NCBI GenBank assembly: GCA_038203525.1
Contig: JBBRDW010000001.1
Coordinates: forward strand, 80,876-144,875
Reading direction: 5' to 3'
DNA: 64,000 nucleotides
Source: Limnovirga sp038203525
Lineage (GTDB): Bacteria > Bacteroidota > Bacteroidia > Chitinophagales > Chitinophagaceae
The stretch's first letter is position 1; each line of letters starts with the position of its first letter. The position numbers and the translations under genes were made by a program. Below the pieces are notes generated by a model. That model searched no databases. It was not told the DNA's origin and was given only the letters and a program-made list of their open reading frames with translations. This document shows positions 53,522 to 63,639 of this stretch, in pieces.

Positions 53522-53638
53522 TCAACCTTATTTTTTGGAGCAGCACAAAAGTGCGGTTTAATTTGCCACCTTATTTATTTTTTTAGTTAAATAATAGGCC
53601 GCAAAAAAATCAGTATTCCGGCAGTATCCATCAAGCAC

Positions 53639-54220
53639 ATGAGCGATTTTGGTATTTTTTTTTCAATGGGCATTGAGCATATTACCGATCTCAATGGCTT
53701 GGATCATATTCTTTTTATAGCCGCACTCTGCCTGCGTTATATGTGGGGCGACTGGAAGAAGCTGCTGGTATTGGTAACCGCTTTTACCATTGGGCATTCG
53801 GTTACCCTGGCTTTAAGCACCTTCAACCTGATTGATCTTCCGCAAAGCATAACGGAGTTCCTAATTGCATTAACCATTATCATTACAGCGCTCAATAATT
53901 TTTTTGTAAAAGACTTTACTTTCAACAATAAATATCCGGTTATTTATTTTTATGCTATGTGTTTCGGCCTTGTTCATGGCCTTGGGTTTAGTTCATTGCT
54001 CAAGAGTCTGCTGGGTAAAGATCAAAGTATTGGGGTGCAGTTGCTTAGTTTTAATATTGGTCTGGAAGTAGGGCAGTTGATAATTGTTGCCGGCATTTTA
54101 TTGCTTTCCTACGTGCTGGTAACAACGCTGAAGATTAACAGGAGGGCTTATTTGCTATTTGCAAGTGGTGGAATTGCAGCATTAGCACTTGAAATGGCGC
54201 TGGAAAGGTTGAAGGGATAA
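53639..54220 (+). CDS. HupE/UreJ-family membrane protein
   Basis: 193-residue inner-membrane protein with about six hydrophobic segments. The conserved HupE/UreJ_2 features are visible: MGIEHITDLNGLDHILFIAA (G..HI..G.DH), VTAFTIGHSVTLALS (FT.GHS.TL) and GLVHGLGFSSLL (G..HG.GF), whose His residues suggest nickel or other metal transport. In Bacteroidota this subfamily goes with DUF6702 and M1 peptidase genes rather than with hydrogenase or urease genes, so a nickel role here is uncertain. Confidence 0.85.
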   Translation: MSDFGIFFSMGIEHITDLNGLDHILFIAALCLRYMWGDWKKLLVLVTAFTIGHSVTLALSTFNLIDLPQSITEFLIALTIIITALNNFFVKDFTFNNKYPVIYFYAMCFGLVHGLGFSSLLKSLLGKDQSIGVQLLSFNIGLEVGQLIIVAGILLLSYVLVTTLKINRRAYLLFASGGIAALALEMALERLKG

Positions 54221-54443
54221 GTAGATGATTGGTTGAAGGGGTGAGCGATTAAAAATTAAAGTTCACGAGGTTCAGGCGTTCACAATTTCATTGGTTGAAT
54301 CCATCAGTTTTTAAACTTTTGAACTCCATTAACTACTGAACGCATCCAATGGTCGCTTCCGTTACTAATCGTAAATATTTGGCTATTGGGTTAAAAAAAA
54401 CCACGAACTTGCCAACTTGTGAACTGCTGAAGCGAATACTTTA

Positions 54444-54508
54444 GTACAAGCGTGCGACGCAAGGAACGATGAGTAAAAAGATAAAAGCCGGGTACTTAAA
54501 ATTGTATT
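54444..54508. repeat. R arm of the dispersed family
   Basis: GTACAAGCGTGCGACGCAAG, GAACGATGAG, AAAGCCGGGTACTTAAAATT. It ends about 20 bp before the M1 peptidase ATG, so the peptidase promoter must lie in or upstream of the arm. Confidence 0.85.
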
Positions 54509-54527
54509 TAGAAAATCAAATATACAC

Positions 54528-56906
54528 ATGAAAAAACCGATGATGTTAATTGCCGCACTGGCAGTAATTGTAATGGTAAACGCGCAGGATATTAAAAACA
54601 ATCCTGGTTCAAACCACGGTAATAAGTTTGAACAGTTGGGAACGATTCTGCCCACGCCAAATGAATATCGCACTGCAAGTGGTGCACCGGGTCCAAAATA
54701 CTGGCAACAGCGCTGCGACTATGATATTAAATGTACGCTGGATGAGGTAAACCTGAAGCTTACCGGCAGTGAAAAAATTACTTACATCAATAACTCGCCG
54801 GATGTACTTACTTACATTTGGCTGCAGCTTGATGAAAATCAGCACAGCACCGTAAACAATGCAAATTACCAGGTAAGTTCTACTGTTGGTAAAGATGTAA
54901 ATATTACCACCCTGGAGAAACTGGAAGAGCAGAAAACCGACAATGGCTATGGCGATAAGATTACTAAACTTACCGATGCTTTGGGTAAACCGCTACAATA
55001 CACGATAAATAAAACGATGATGCGTGTTGAACTGCCGGCGGCACTAAAACCCGGTCAGCAGTTTGTTTTTAACGTAGACTGGAACTATAAGATAAGCGAC
55101 CGGTCCAAATACAATGGCCGGGGTGGTTATGAATATTTTCCTGAAGATGGCAACTATCTTTTTACTATGACGCAGTGGTATCCACGTCTTTGTGTATACA
55201 GTGATTTTCAGGGATGGCAAAACCACCAGTTTGCCGGCAGTGGGGAATTTGCATTGACCTTTGGTAACTTTAAAGTACAGATGACAGTGCCTGCAGACCA
55301 TGTAGTTGGCAGTACCGGCGAATGTGCGAATTATGCGCAAACACTTGATGCTACACATTTTGCCCGCTGGCAAAAAGCACAAACTGCAAAAGAACCTTTG
55401 CAGATTTTTACCCTTGATGAAGCACAAAAAGCCGAAACCCAAAAAAGTACCGGCACGAAAACATGGATATTTAAAGCCAATATGGTCCGCGACTTTGCAT
55501 GGACTTCTTCACGAAAATTTATCTGGGATGCTATGCCCGCCAATGTAGAAGGTAAAAAAGTAATGTGCATGAGTTTTTATGGCAAAGAGGCTTATGGATT
55601 ATACAGTAAGTTTTCTACAAAAGCGGTTGCACATACTATTAAATCATATTCTCATTTTACTATTCCCTACCCTTACCCTGTAGCACAAAGTATTGAAGCG
55701 TCAAATGGAATGGAATACCCAATGATCTGTTTTAATTTTGGCCGCACTGAAAAAGATGGCACCTATAGTGAGGCAACAAAGAACGGAATGCTGGGGGTAA
55801 TTATTCATGAGGTAGGCCATAACTTTTTCCCGATGATCGTTAACAGCGACGAACGCCAGTGGACCTGGATGGACGAAGGCCTTAACACCTTTTGCGAATA
55901 CCTTACCGAAGAATTGTACGATAATAAATTCCCTTCGCGCCGCGGGCCTGCGGGCAGTATTACAGATTACATGAAGATGCCCAAAGACCAGCTTGAACCA
56001 ATAATGACCAACAGCGAAAATATTATTCAATTTGGTGCCAATGCATACTCAAAGCCCGCTACGGGGTTAAATATATTGCGCGAAACCATTATGGGCCGCG
56101 ACCTGTTTGACTATGCTTTTAAAACCTATGCACAACGCTGGGCCTTTAAGCATCCCACACCTGCAGACCTGTTCCGCACCATGGAAGATGCAAGCGGCGA
56201 AGACCTGGACTGGTTTTGGCGCGGTTGGTTTTATAGCGTGGATCCCTGCGATATTTCTCTGGACAGCGTTAAAGCAACAAAACTTGATGTAAACGCAGTT
56301 GCGAAACCCATTGGACCTTTTGGAAAATTAAATGCAGACGGCACAAAAAATATGGATAAACCTGCGGTAAATGCTTTCGACGATATTTCTAAAGTAAGAA
56401 ACAGGGAAAACAAAAACATTCATTTCTTAACGGATGTTGATACATCGCTCCGCGATTTTTACTGGAAATACGACCGTAATTTAGAACCATACGATTCTGT
56501 TTTTTCTTATAAAGTAATGCCATCAGGTACTGAAACAATTGACGATGCCACCAAACAGAAATATGCCGGAAAGTTCCTTTACGAAATTTCCTTTACCAAT
56601 AAAGGCGGGCTGGTAATGCCCATAATTGTACGCTTTACTTTTGCCGATGGCACAAGCGAAACAGACCGCATTCCGGTGCAGATCTGGCGCAAGAACGAGC
56701 AACATGTAACCAAAGTTTTTATGAAAGATAAAGAAGTTACGTCTATCCAGCTTGACCCAATGCGCGAAACCGCCGATATAGATTTAAGCAATAATAGCTG
56801 GCCACAGATAAATACGCCTTCCAATTTTAGTTTATACAAACTTAAGCAGGCAGCACGCGGCCAAAGTCAGGGTTTAAACCCCATGCAAAAAGCAGCACAG
56901 AAATAA
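54528..56906 (+). CDS. M1-family zinc metallopeptidase, secreted
   Basis: 792-residue exported aminopeptidase-like enzyme. Signal peptide MKKPMMLIAALAVIVMVNAQ. The gluzincin site is complete: HEVGH at His427-His431 with Glu428 as catalytic base, and the third zinc ligand Glu450 in WTWMDEGLNTF (HEXXH-18-E). The N-terminal domain has the M1-type beta-sandwich start (YDIKCTLDEVNLKLTGSEKI). The GxMEN exopeptidase motif is replaced by GMEYPMICF, as in other members of this Bacteroidota group. The C-terminal ~220 residues form a beta-rich extension. It is the third gene of the DUF6702-HupE-M1 cluster and has its own terminator. Confidence 0.92.
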   Translation: MKKPMMLIAALAVIVMVNAQDIKNNPGSNHGNKFEQLGTILPTPNEYRTASGAPGPKYWQQRCDYDIKCTLDEVNLKLTGSEKITYINNSPDVLTYIWLQLDENQHSTVNNANYQVSSTVGKDVNITTLEKLEEQKTDNGYGDKITKLTDALGKPLQYTINKTMMRVELPAALKPGQQFVFNVDWNYKISDRSKYNGRGGYEYFPEDGNYLFTMTQWYPRLCVYSDFQGWQNHQFAGSGEFALTFGNFKVQMTVPADHVVGSTGECANYAQTLDATHFARWQKAQTAKEPLQIFTLDEAQKAETQKSTGTKTWIFKANMVRDFAWTSSRKFIWDAMPANVEGKKVMCMSFYGKEAYGLYSKFSTKAVAHTIKSYSHFTIPYPYPVAQSIEASNGMEYPMICFNFGRTEKDGTYSEATKNGMLGVIIHEVGHNFFPMIVNSDERQWTWMDEGLNTFCEYLTEELYDNKFPSRRGPAGSITDYMKMPKDQLEPIMTNSENIIQFGANAYSKPATGLNILRETIMGRDLFDYAFKTYAQRWAFKHPTPADLFRTMEDASGEDLDWFWRGWFYSVDPCDISLDSVKATKLDVNAVAKPIGPFGKLNADGTKNMDKPAVNAFDDISKVRNRENKNIHFLTDVDTSLRDFYWKYDRNLEPYDSVFSYKVMPSGTETIDDATKQKYAGKFLYEISFTNKGGLVMPIIVRFTFADGTSETDRIPVQIWRKNEQHVTKVFMKDKEVTSIQLDPMRETADIDLSNNSWPQINTPSNFSLYKLKQAARGQSQGLNPMQKAAQK

Positions 56907-56921
56907 ATATAATTGAGTAAA

Positions 56922-56957
56922 CAAAAACCACCTGTTCACCAGCAGGTGGTTTTTGTT
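56922..56957 (+). terminator. Intrinsic terminator of the M1 peptidase gene
   Basis: Perfect stem AAAAACCACCTG / CAGGTGGTTTTT with loop TTCACCAG and further T (TTTTGTTTTT). Element copy 22 begins in the T-tract. Confidence 0.9.
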
Positions 56958-57277
56958 TTTAATACCAGCAGCGGTTTTCATGGCATCCCGGTTGCGTCGC
57001 AATCCATTCATCTGTATAACGCTATGCACCTGCAGCATTACCTATAAAAACGCTTTCTTTATTCAGGCAAAGCAACGTTTCAAAGAGCCGCAACAGGGTG
57101 TGCACAAAGTGTGTAAAATAAATTGTGCAATGAAAACAGTTCAAAAAATTTCTAAATGTTGACGATGGTGTTTAAGAGGCCATGGTAAGCCCGGTTTTGC
57201 TCCATATTGATCCGTAAGTACAAGTGAGTGACACAACAGACGATGCTATGAAAAACTTCAGTTGGGTACCTAAAAAC
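56958..57277. repeat. Dispersed L/R inverted-repeat element, copy 22
   Basis: L arm 56958-57012: TTTAATACCAGC, TTTCATGGCATCCCG, core GTTGCGTCGCAATCCATTCA. R arm 57217-57277: AGTACAAGTGAGTGACACAAC, AGACGATGCTATG, AGTTGGGTACCTAAAAACC. The interior is about 200 bp. The rest of the gap to 57425 is AT-rich with no gene. Confidence 0.8.
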
Positions 57278-57425
57278 CTATAAACCCAACCATAAAAAGC
57301 AAAATAAACACCGGCAACTACAAAATGCTATGCCATTTTATGCAGCAGTTGTTTGCTTTATGTAATTTCTTTACCATTTGCATCTGTAGTTTATTAACGT
57401 AATTTGTAGAACCAATTTATTATTA

Positions 57426-60400
57426 ATGAAAAAAATATTCCTGCTTTCTATATTAACACCCCTTTTTTATTTTACAGCATCAGCGCAAATGAAAGACAAT
57501 AGTTATAAAAAAGAATGGTCTGGCATAGATTCACTTATACTTGAAAAGGGCTTACCTAAATCAGCGCTTAAAAAAGTAAATGCACTATATACTGATGTCA
57601 AAAACAAAGGGCTTAAAGATCAGGTAATAAAGGCATTACTCTACAGGATGAGCCTCGAAGAAGAAGTGAACGACCAGGACCCTAATGTGCAAATAGCTTT
57701 GTTACAAAGAGAGATAAATGCAACAGAAGATGAGGTGCAAAAAAGTGTATTGCAGGTAATACTTGCCAATGCATACCAAACCTATTTAAGCAATTATAGC
57801 TGGAAAGTTTACCAACGCAGCAATACCGTTAATTTTAAAAAAGACGACATAGCAACCTGGAATGCCAATGATTTTGAACAGGCCGTTACAGCCCTTTACC
57901 GTAAAGCATTGCAGCCTGCGCAACAGCTTCAAAAAACAGCCTTAAAGTCTTATAGCGCCATTATCTTAAAAGGAAATGTAGAAAACCTGAGGCCTACTTT
58001 ATACGATCTTCTGGCCCATAAAATACTGGATTATTATAAGGATGTAAATAGTGCACTAACCCAGCCCGCTTTTGTTTTTGAATTAAAAGAAGCCGAAGCC
58101 CTTGCAACTTCAGATATTTTTATTAAGCACCATTTCAATACGCAGGACACATCATCGCATTTGTTTGCTGCGCTGAATGTGTTTCAGCAGTTACTGCAGT
58201 TTCATAAAAATGATAAAGATCCAGAGGCTTTTATTGATGTTGATCTCGAAAGGATTGTATGGGTAAATGCCCATAATTCGATTGATAATAGTGAGCTGTT
58301 TTACAGGCAGGCGCTGGAAGAAATAACCAAGCTTTATCCTGATACTAGCGGCAGCGCGCAGGCCTGGTATTTACGCGCAGCAATTGATGCGGACAAAGCT
58401 TCTAAATATCAGCCTTTTGGAGATACAGCAGGCAGATTCGGTTATATAAACGCCAAAGCAATCATCGACGAAAGGTTAAAGATACAGGCAGCTGCCAGCG
58501 AAGGCAGAAGCAATATGCAGCAGTTGCTGGCGTCCATTGTAAAAAAGGAACTCCATGCACAAGTTGAAAATATTAATGTGCCGGATGCACCTTTCCGTAT
58601 GTATGTCAGCTACCGCAATGTAGAAACAGTATTTATAAGAATAATTGATGCAGTACAGCTAAAAAAGATCAATCGCCAAACTTCGGATGATGACTACTGG
58701 AAGCAGCTTGCTGCTTTGCCCTATATTAAAATGACTGAGCAAAAATTACCATTGACTGGCGACTATCAGCAGCACAGCACCGAGATAAAAATAGAGGCGC
58801 TTTCCCCGGGTAGCTATGCAATACTGGCATCGGGTGGTAAGGATTTTAAAAGTGCAACTGATAAAATGTTTTTACAGCCTGTTGATATTTCGAATGTCAG
58901 TTTTATTAACAATGGCGCAGATTACTTTGTGCTGAACCGCGAAACCGGCCAACCAATGAAAGACGTAAATGTTAAATACGAACTGCAGGGTTATGACTAT
59001 AATCAGAATAAATATGTTGTTACAAAATCAGGAAATTTAAAACCCGATGTAAATGGTTTTTTTACATTGTATGGATTGAAAACAGGCAATGAAAATAATA
59101 TAGCGCTCAGTTTTTCAGTTGGCAACGACAAACTGGAAGTGCGTAACAATAATTATTATTTTCCACAATACAATTCCGCTGAACCTGATAACCGAACTGA
59201 TGAAGTTTATGAAAAGGAAAATTCCACCATTTTCTTTTTTACGGACAGAAGCATTTACCGCCCCGGCCAAACTGTATTTTTTAAAGGCATTGGTATAACA
59301 AAAGACAGGAATAAAAAACAGTCGAAACTATTGCTGTACAAAGACAGTATAGCAATAAAGCTTAAAGACGTAAATGGCAAAGAAGTAGATTCCATAGCTG
59401 TTACATTTAATGAATACGGTTCATTCAGCGGTAAGTTTACATTGCCTTCAAATTTACTTACCGGCGAATTTAGCATTATGCCCAACCTATTTAATGGCAA
59501 TGCAAATTTTAGTGTGGAAGAATACAAACGCCCTAAATTTTATGTGGAGTTCGATACGCTGAAATCCACGTACAGACTGAATGATACCATAAAAATAACC
59601 GGCCAGGCCAAAGCTTATGCAGGCAATAATATTGATGGCGCACAGGTGAAATTTAATGTGCAGCGCAATACAAGATTTATGAACCCCTGGATGTTTTGGA
59701 GAAGCAGTAGGCCTGTTTCAAGACCACAGCAAATAACGCAGGGAATGGTAACCACAGATGCAGACGGAAAGTTTGAACTCCTGTTTATTGCAAAGCCCGA
59801 TGCGACCATGGATAAAAATACCGATCCTGTTTTTGACTTTTCAATAGAAGCAAATATTACTGATATTAATGGCGAAACAAGAGATGGAAATACCAGTTTA
59901 TCCATTGGTTTTAAATCGCTTCAATTGCAGTTGAATATGCAGGAGATAGCAGATGTGGAAACGTTTAAAACTATTGCCATAAGTGCACAAAATTTATCAG
60001 GCCAAAATGTGCCAACTAATATTCGCCTTGCCATCTATCCACTACAAACACCGGAAAAACTATACAGAAAGAGAAGATGGGAAAAGCCTGATTTGTTTGC
60101 TATAAGTAAAGAAGATTTTGAAAAAGATTTTCCTTACGATGAATATGCAGATGAAACCGATTACCACAACTGGACAAGGAAAGATGCCATTATAACCGAT
60201 ACTTTCAATACAAAATCAACTACAAACTATCAGTTACAATCTAAAATCTTAAAACAAGGCTGGTACGCCTTTGAAGCCACGGCAAAAGATAAAGATGGTA
60301 ACGAAGTAAAAGATATAAAATATGTTCAGTTATACGATCTCAAATCATCAACACTGCCGTCCCTGCAAAGTAACTGGCAATTAGCATTGGAGGGTATAGT

Positions 60401-63400
60401 ACAACCCGGGCAGCAGGCAAAACTGTTAATAGGTACTAATGAAAAAAATGCCTTTGTTATCCAGAACATCAAACGTAATTGGGAGAAAGTTGAGAAACAA
60501 AATGTTTATTCCTTCTACCAGGTTAGCAACAATAAAAATTTACTTACACTTGATGTGAACGAGGAAGACCGAAATGGGGCCGGCATCTATTATGCCTTTG
60601 TAAAGCACAACCGTTTTTATACTGGTGGTATGGATGTACAAATCCCCTGGTTAGATAAACAACTTCAAATCAACTATACTACGTTCCGTAATAAAACAGA
60701 ACCGGGCAGTAAAGAAAAATGGACAGTACAGATTAAAGGAGAAAAAGGCGAAAAGACAGCTGCAGAATTATTGACAGGCATGTACGATGCCTCTCTTGAC
60801 CAGTTCAAACCTCATGCATGGAATATTCCTCCGGTATGGCAAACATCTTCCACTGCAAACAGTTTTAACGGATATGTTTGTTTTGGTATCAATAATTCAG
60901 AAGAGAATTATTTGCAGGACAATATTGAAGGGTTTGCCAAGCAGTATGATGAACTGGCGGTGAGTGGTGATTATTTTTGGAATGGAAATCAAAACGGATA
61001 CTTTCCAGGCAAGGTAGATTCGTGGGATAGAAACAAAAGGGGCCATGTGCCAATGGCATTGCAAGGAGTAGCACCCGGTATTGCGTTAAAATCAGAAGAC
61101 ATTGAAAATAGATCAATATCTGATTCTATTACAAATGATTCCAAAGGAATCCGGGAGCAAAAAAATAGTCAATCACCCAAAATCCAACCCCGCAAAAACT
61201 TCAACGAAACAGCATTCTTTTTCCCGCAATTATATGCAGATAGTGCAGGAAATTACTCTTTCAGCTTTACCATTCCAGAAGCATTAACACAATGGAAATG
61301 GATGAGCTTTGCACATACAAAAGACCTAGCATTTGGCAACAGCGAACAAACCATCACCACACAAAAGACATTGATGGTACAGCCCAATATGCCGCGTTTT
61401 TTACGGGAAGGCGACCAAATGGAAATGACCACTAAAATCAGCAATCTTAGTGATACAGCATTAACGGGTGAGGCTTCATTAGAGTTGATTGATGCCCTTA
61501 CCAATCAACCAGTAGATGGCTTGTTTCAGAGCATCATGCCGAACCAGTATTTTACGGTAGAAGCAGGGCGCAGTGCAGAAATAAAGTTCCCGGTAAATAT
61601 TCCTTTTAATTATAACAAACCACTTACCTGGCGCATAACAGCCAAAGCGGGCAACTATGCAGACGGCGAAGAAAACACCTTGCCCGTATTAACCAACAGG
61701 ATGCTGGTAACCGAAACGCTCCCGTTATATATCCGCGGCGATGGAACAAAAGAGTTCAAATTTGAGAAGTTATTAAAGAACAGTTCAAGCACTTTATCAA
61801 ACGAAAGTATTACGGTGGAATATACCCCCAACCCCGTTTGGTATGCAGTGCAGGCTTTGCCTTACCTGATGGAATACAAAAACGAATGTGCCGAACAGTT
61901 ATTCAATACCTTCTATGCAAATGCAATGGCCGCCTACATTACAGCGCAACACCCCCGCATTAAAGAAGTATTCGAAAAATGGCGTAATGCAGACTCCCTC
62001 ACCGTTGGAGAAGGCCGGAGTGATGCTCTCCTAACCAACCTCGAAAAGAACCAGGAACTTAAACAGGTATTACTCCAGGAAACACCCTGGGTACTGGACG
62101 CCGCAAATGAAACCCAGCAAAAGAAAAATATTGCATTGCTTTTCGATGTAGTTAAGATGAGTACCGAAATGGCAACCGCCCTACAAAAATTAAAGCAAAC
62201 ACAAATGGATAACGGCGCATTCCCTTGGTTTAAAGGCGGGTATGCTGACAGGTATATTACCCAATATATTCTTACATGTATTGGCAGGCTGATAAAACTA
62301 AATGCAATAGATGAAAAAAGTAAAACAACACTTAACGAAATTGTGCATAAGGCTTTAAATTATTTAGACGAACAAGCCAATAAAGATTATGCCCAATTAA
62401 AAAATAATAAAGTTGGCCTCAGGCAAAATAATATTGGCAGTTCGCAGATACAATATCTTTTCATGCGCAGTTATTTCCCCGATGTATTTATTACCAATAA
62501 AACCGCTTATAATTATTACTACCAGCAAAGCGTAAGGTTTTGGAACAAACAAAGCGAGTATATGAAAGCGATGATTGGCGTAGTATTGTACCGCACCAAT
62601 ATGCGCACATTTACCAATAAAAACATCATCCCTTCCATTCTTGAAAATGCGGTGATTGATGCTGACAAAGGCATGTACTGGAAAAATAATAAATACGGTT
62701 ATTACTGGTATCAAAGCCCCATTGAGCAGCAGGCATTGATGATAGAACTCATGAACGAAATGGCACAAAAAGGTGAATATCCTGAAATGAAAAATCGGGT
62801 AAACGATATGCGCACCTGGCTGCTGCTCAACAAACAAACCAATAACTGGAAAACCACCAAAGCCACTGCCGACGCATGTTACGCCCTACTGCTCAACAGC
62901 GATGATGAACTCAACGCAAGCAAAACCGTCGAAATAAAACTGGACAATAACATCATTACGCCAAAAAATGAAGAAGCCGGAACAGGCTATTTTAAACAGC
63001 GCATCAATGGCGCAGAAATAAAACCCGCAATGGGTAATATCGCAGTGTCAATACAATCAACAAATCAACAAAACAACCGGTCGGCTCCAAGCTGGGGCGC
63101 AGTGTATTGGCAGTACTTCGAAGACCTCGATAAAATAACTTCAGCAGCAACGCCTTTATCACTTGCAAAGAAATTATTTGTAGAAAAAAACACCGCAAGC
63201 GGCAAAGTATTAAGCCCAGTAAACGATGGCGACGAAATGCAGGTGGGCGATAAAATAATTATCCGCTTAGAACTGCGCAGCGACCGCGATATGGAGTACC
63301 TGCAACTGAAAGACATGCGGGCCGCTGCAATGGAGCCCACCAATGTATTAAGCGGTTACAAATGGCAAGATGGCCTCGGTTATTACGAAGCCACCAAAGA

Positions 63401-63587
63401 TGCCAGCACCAGTTTCTTTATCGGTTATTTAAACAAAGGCACGTATGTTTTCGAGTACCCTGTTTACCTCACGCATACGGGCACATTCTCTGCGGGCATA
63501 GCCACCATTCAGTGCATGTATGCGCCAGAATTTAGCAGCCATAGTGAAGGAATAAAAATACAGGTAGCGGCGCCAACGCCTAAATAA
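57426..63587 (+). CDS. Bacterial alpha-2-macroglobulin-family protein
   Basis: 2053-residue envelope protein of the alpha-2-macroglobulin family (protease traps). Signal peptide MKKIFLLSILTPLFYFTASA, with no lipobox, so probably periplasmic or secreted. After a ~500-residue helical N-terminal part come MG-type beta domains: the MG2 hallmark FFTDRSIYRPGQTVFFKG near residue 605, and the A2M-domain segment FFFPQLYADSAGNYSFSFTI with TQWKWMSFAHTKDLAFG near 1265-1300. The thioester-domain motif is complete: NECAEQLFN with Cys1488 in a CxEQ context, so a reactive thioester can form. The C-terminal receptor-binding-like domain ends the protein. A short RGHVPMALQGVAPGIALKSE segment near residue 1210 recalls the carboxypeptidase/TonB-plug insert of some relatives. 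No PBP1C gene follows within the window. Confidence 0.92.
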   Translation: MKKIFLLSILTPLFYFTASAQMKDNSYKKEWSGIDSLILEKGLPKSALKKVNALYTDVKNKGLKDQVIKALLYRMSLEEEVNDQDPNVQIALLQREINATEDEVQKSVLQVILANAYQTYLSNYSWKVYQRSNTVNFKKDDIATWNANDFEQAVTALYRKALQPAQQLQKTALKSYSAIILKGNVENLRPTLYDLLAHKILDYYKDVNSALTQPAFVFELKEAEALATSDIFIKHHFNTQDTSSHLFAALNVFQQLLQFHKNDKDPEAFIDVDLERIVWVNAHNSIDNSELFYRQALEEITKLYPDTSGSAQAWYLRAAIDADKASKYQPFGDTAGRFGYINAKAIIDERLKIQAAASEGRSNMQQLLASIVKKELHAQVENINVPDAPFRMYVSYRNVETVFIRIIDAVQLKKINRQTSDDDYWKQLAALPYIKMTEQKLPLTGDYQQHSTEIKIEALSPGSYAILASGGKDFKSATDKMFLQPVDISNVSFINNGADYFVLNRETGQPMKDVNVKYELQGYDYNQNKYVVTKSGNLKPDVNGFFTLYGLKTGNENNIALSFSVGNDKLEVRNNNYYFPQYNSAEPDNRTDEVYEKENSTIFFFTDRSIYRPGQTVFFKGIGITKDRNKKQSKLLLYKDSIAIKLKDVNGKEVDSIAVTFNEYGSFSGKFTLPSNLLTGEFSIMPNLFNGNANFSVEEYKRPKFYVEFDTLKSTYRLNDTIKITGQAKAYAGNNIDGAQVKFNVQRNTRFMNPWMFWRSSRPVSRPQQITQGMVTTDADGKFELLFIAKPDATMDKNTDPVFDFSIEANITDINGETRDGNTSLSIGFKSLQLQLNMQEIADVETFKTIAISAQNLSGQNVPTNIRLAIYPLQTPEKLYRKRRWEKPDLFAISKEDFEKDFPYDEYADETDYHNWTRKDAIITDTFNTKSTTNYQLQSKILKQGWYAFEATAKDKDGNEVKDIKYVQLYDLKSSTLPSLQSNWQLALEGIVQPGQQAKLLIGTNEKNAFVIQNIKRNWEKVEKQNVYSFYQVSNNKNLLTLDVNEEDRNGAGIYYAFVKHNRFYTGGMDVQIPWLDKQLQINYTTFRNKTEPGSKEKWTVQIKGEKGEKTAAELLTGMYDASLDQFKPHAWNIPPVWQTSSTANSFNGYVCFGINNSEENYLQDNIEGFAKQYDELAVSGDYFWNGNQNGYFPGKVDSWDRNKRGHVPMALQGVAPGIALKSEDIENRSISDSITNDSKGIREQKNSQSPKIQPRKNFNETAFFFPQLYADSAGNYSFSFTIPEALTQWKWMSFAHTKDLAFGNSEQTITTQKTLMVQPNMPRFLREGDQMEMTTKISNLSDTALTGEASLELIDALTNQPVDGLFQSIMPNQYFTVEAGRSAEIKFPVNIPFNYNKPLTWRITAKAGNYADGEENTLPVLTNRMLVTETLPLYIRGDGTKEFKFEKLLKNSSSTLSNESITVEYTPNPVWYAVQALPYLMEYKNECAEQLFNTFYANAMAAYITAQHPRIKEVFEKWRNADSLTVGEGRSDALLTNLEKNQELKQVLLQETPWVLDAANETQQKKNIALLFDVVKMSTEMATALQKLKQTQMDNGAFPWFKGGYADRYITQYILTCIGRLIKLNAIDEKSKTTLNEIVHKALNYLDEQANKDYAQLKNNKVGLRQNNIGSSQIQYLFMRSYFPDVFITNKTAYNYYYQQSVRFWNKQSEYMKAMIGVVLYRTNMRTFTNKNIIPSILENAVIDADKGMYWKNNKYGYYWYQSPIEQQALMIELMNEMAQKGEYPEMKNRVNDMRTWLLLNKQTNNWKTTKATADACYALLLNSDDELNASKTVEIKLDNNIITPKNEEAGTGYFKQRINGAEIKPAMGNIAVSIQSTNQQNNRSAPSWGAVYWQYFEDLDKITSAATPLSLAKKLFVEKNTASGKVLSPVNDGDEMQVGDKIIIRLELRSDRDMEYLQLKDMRAAAMEPTNVLSGYKWQDGLGYYEATKDASTSFFIGYLNKGTYVFEYPVYLTHTGTFSAGIATIQCMYAPEFSSHSEGIKIQVAAPTPK

Positions 63588-63639
63588 GGATAAGAAATGC
63601 ATCGTTATGATTATTTGAAAAATAATTTTAAAGGCATTG

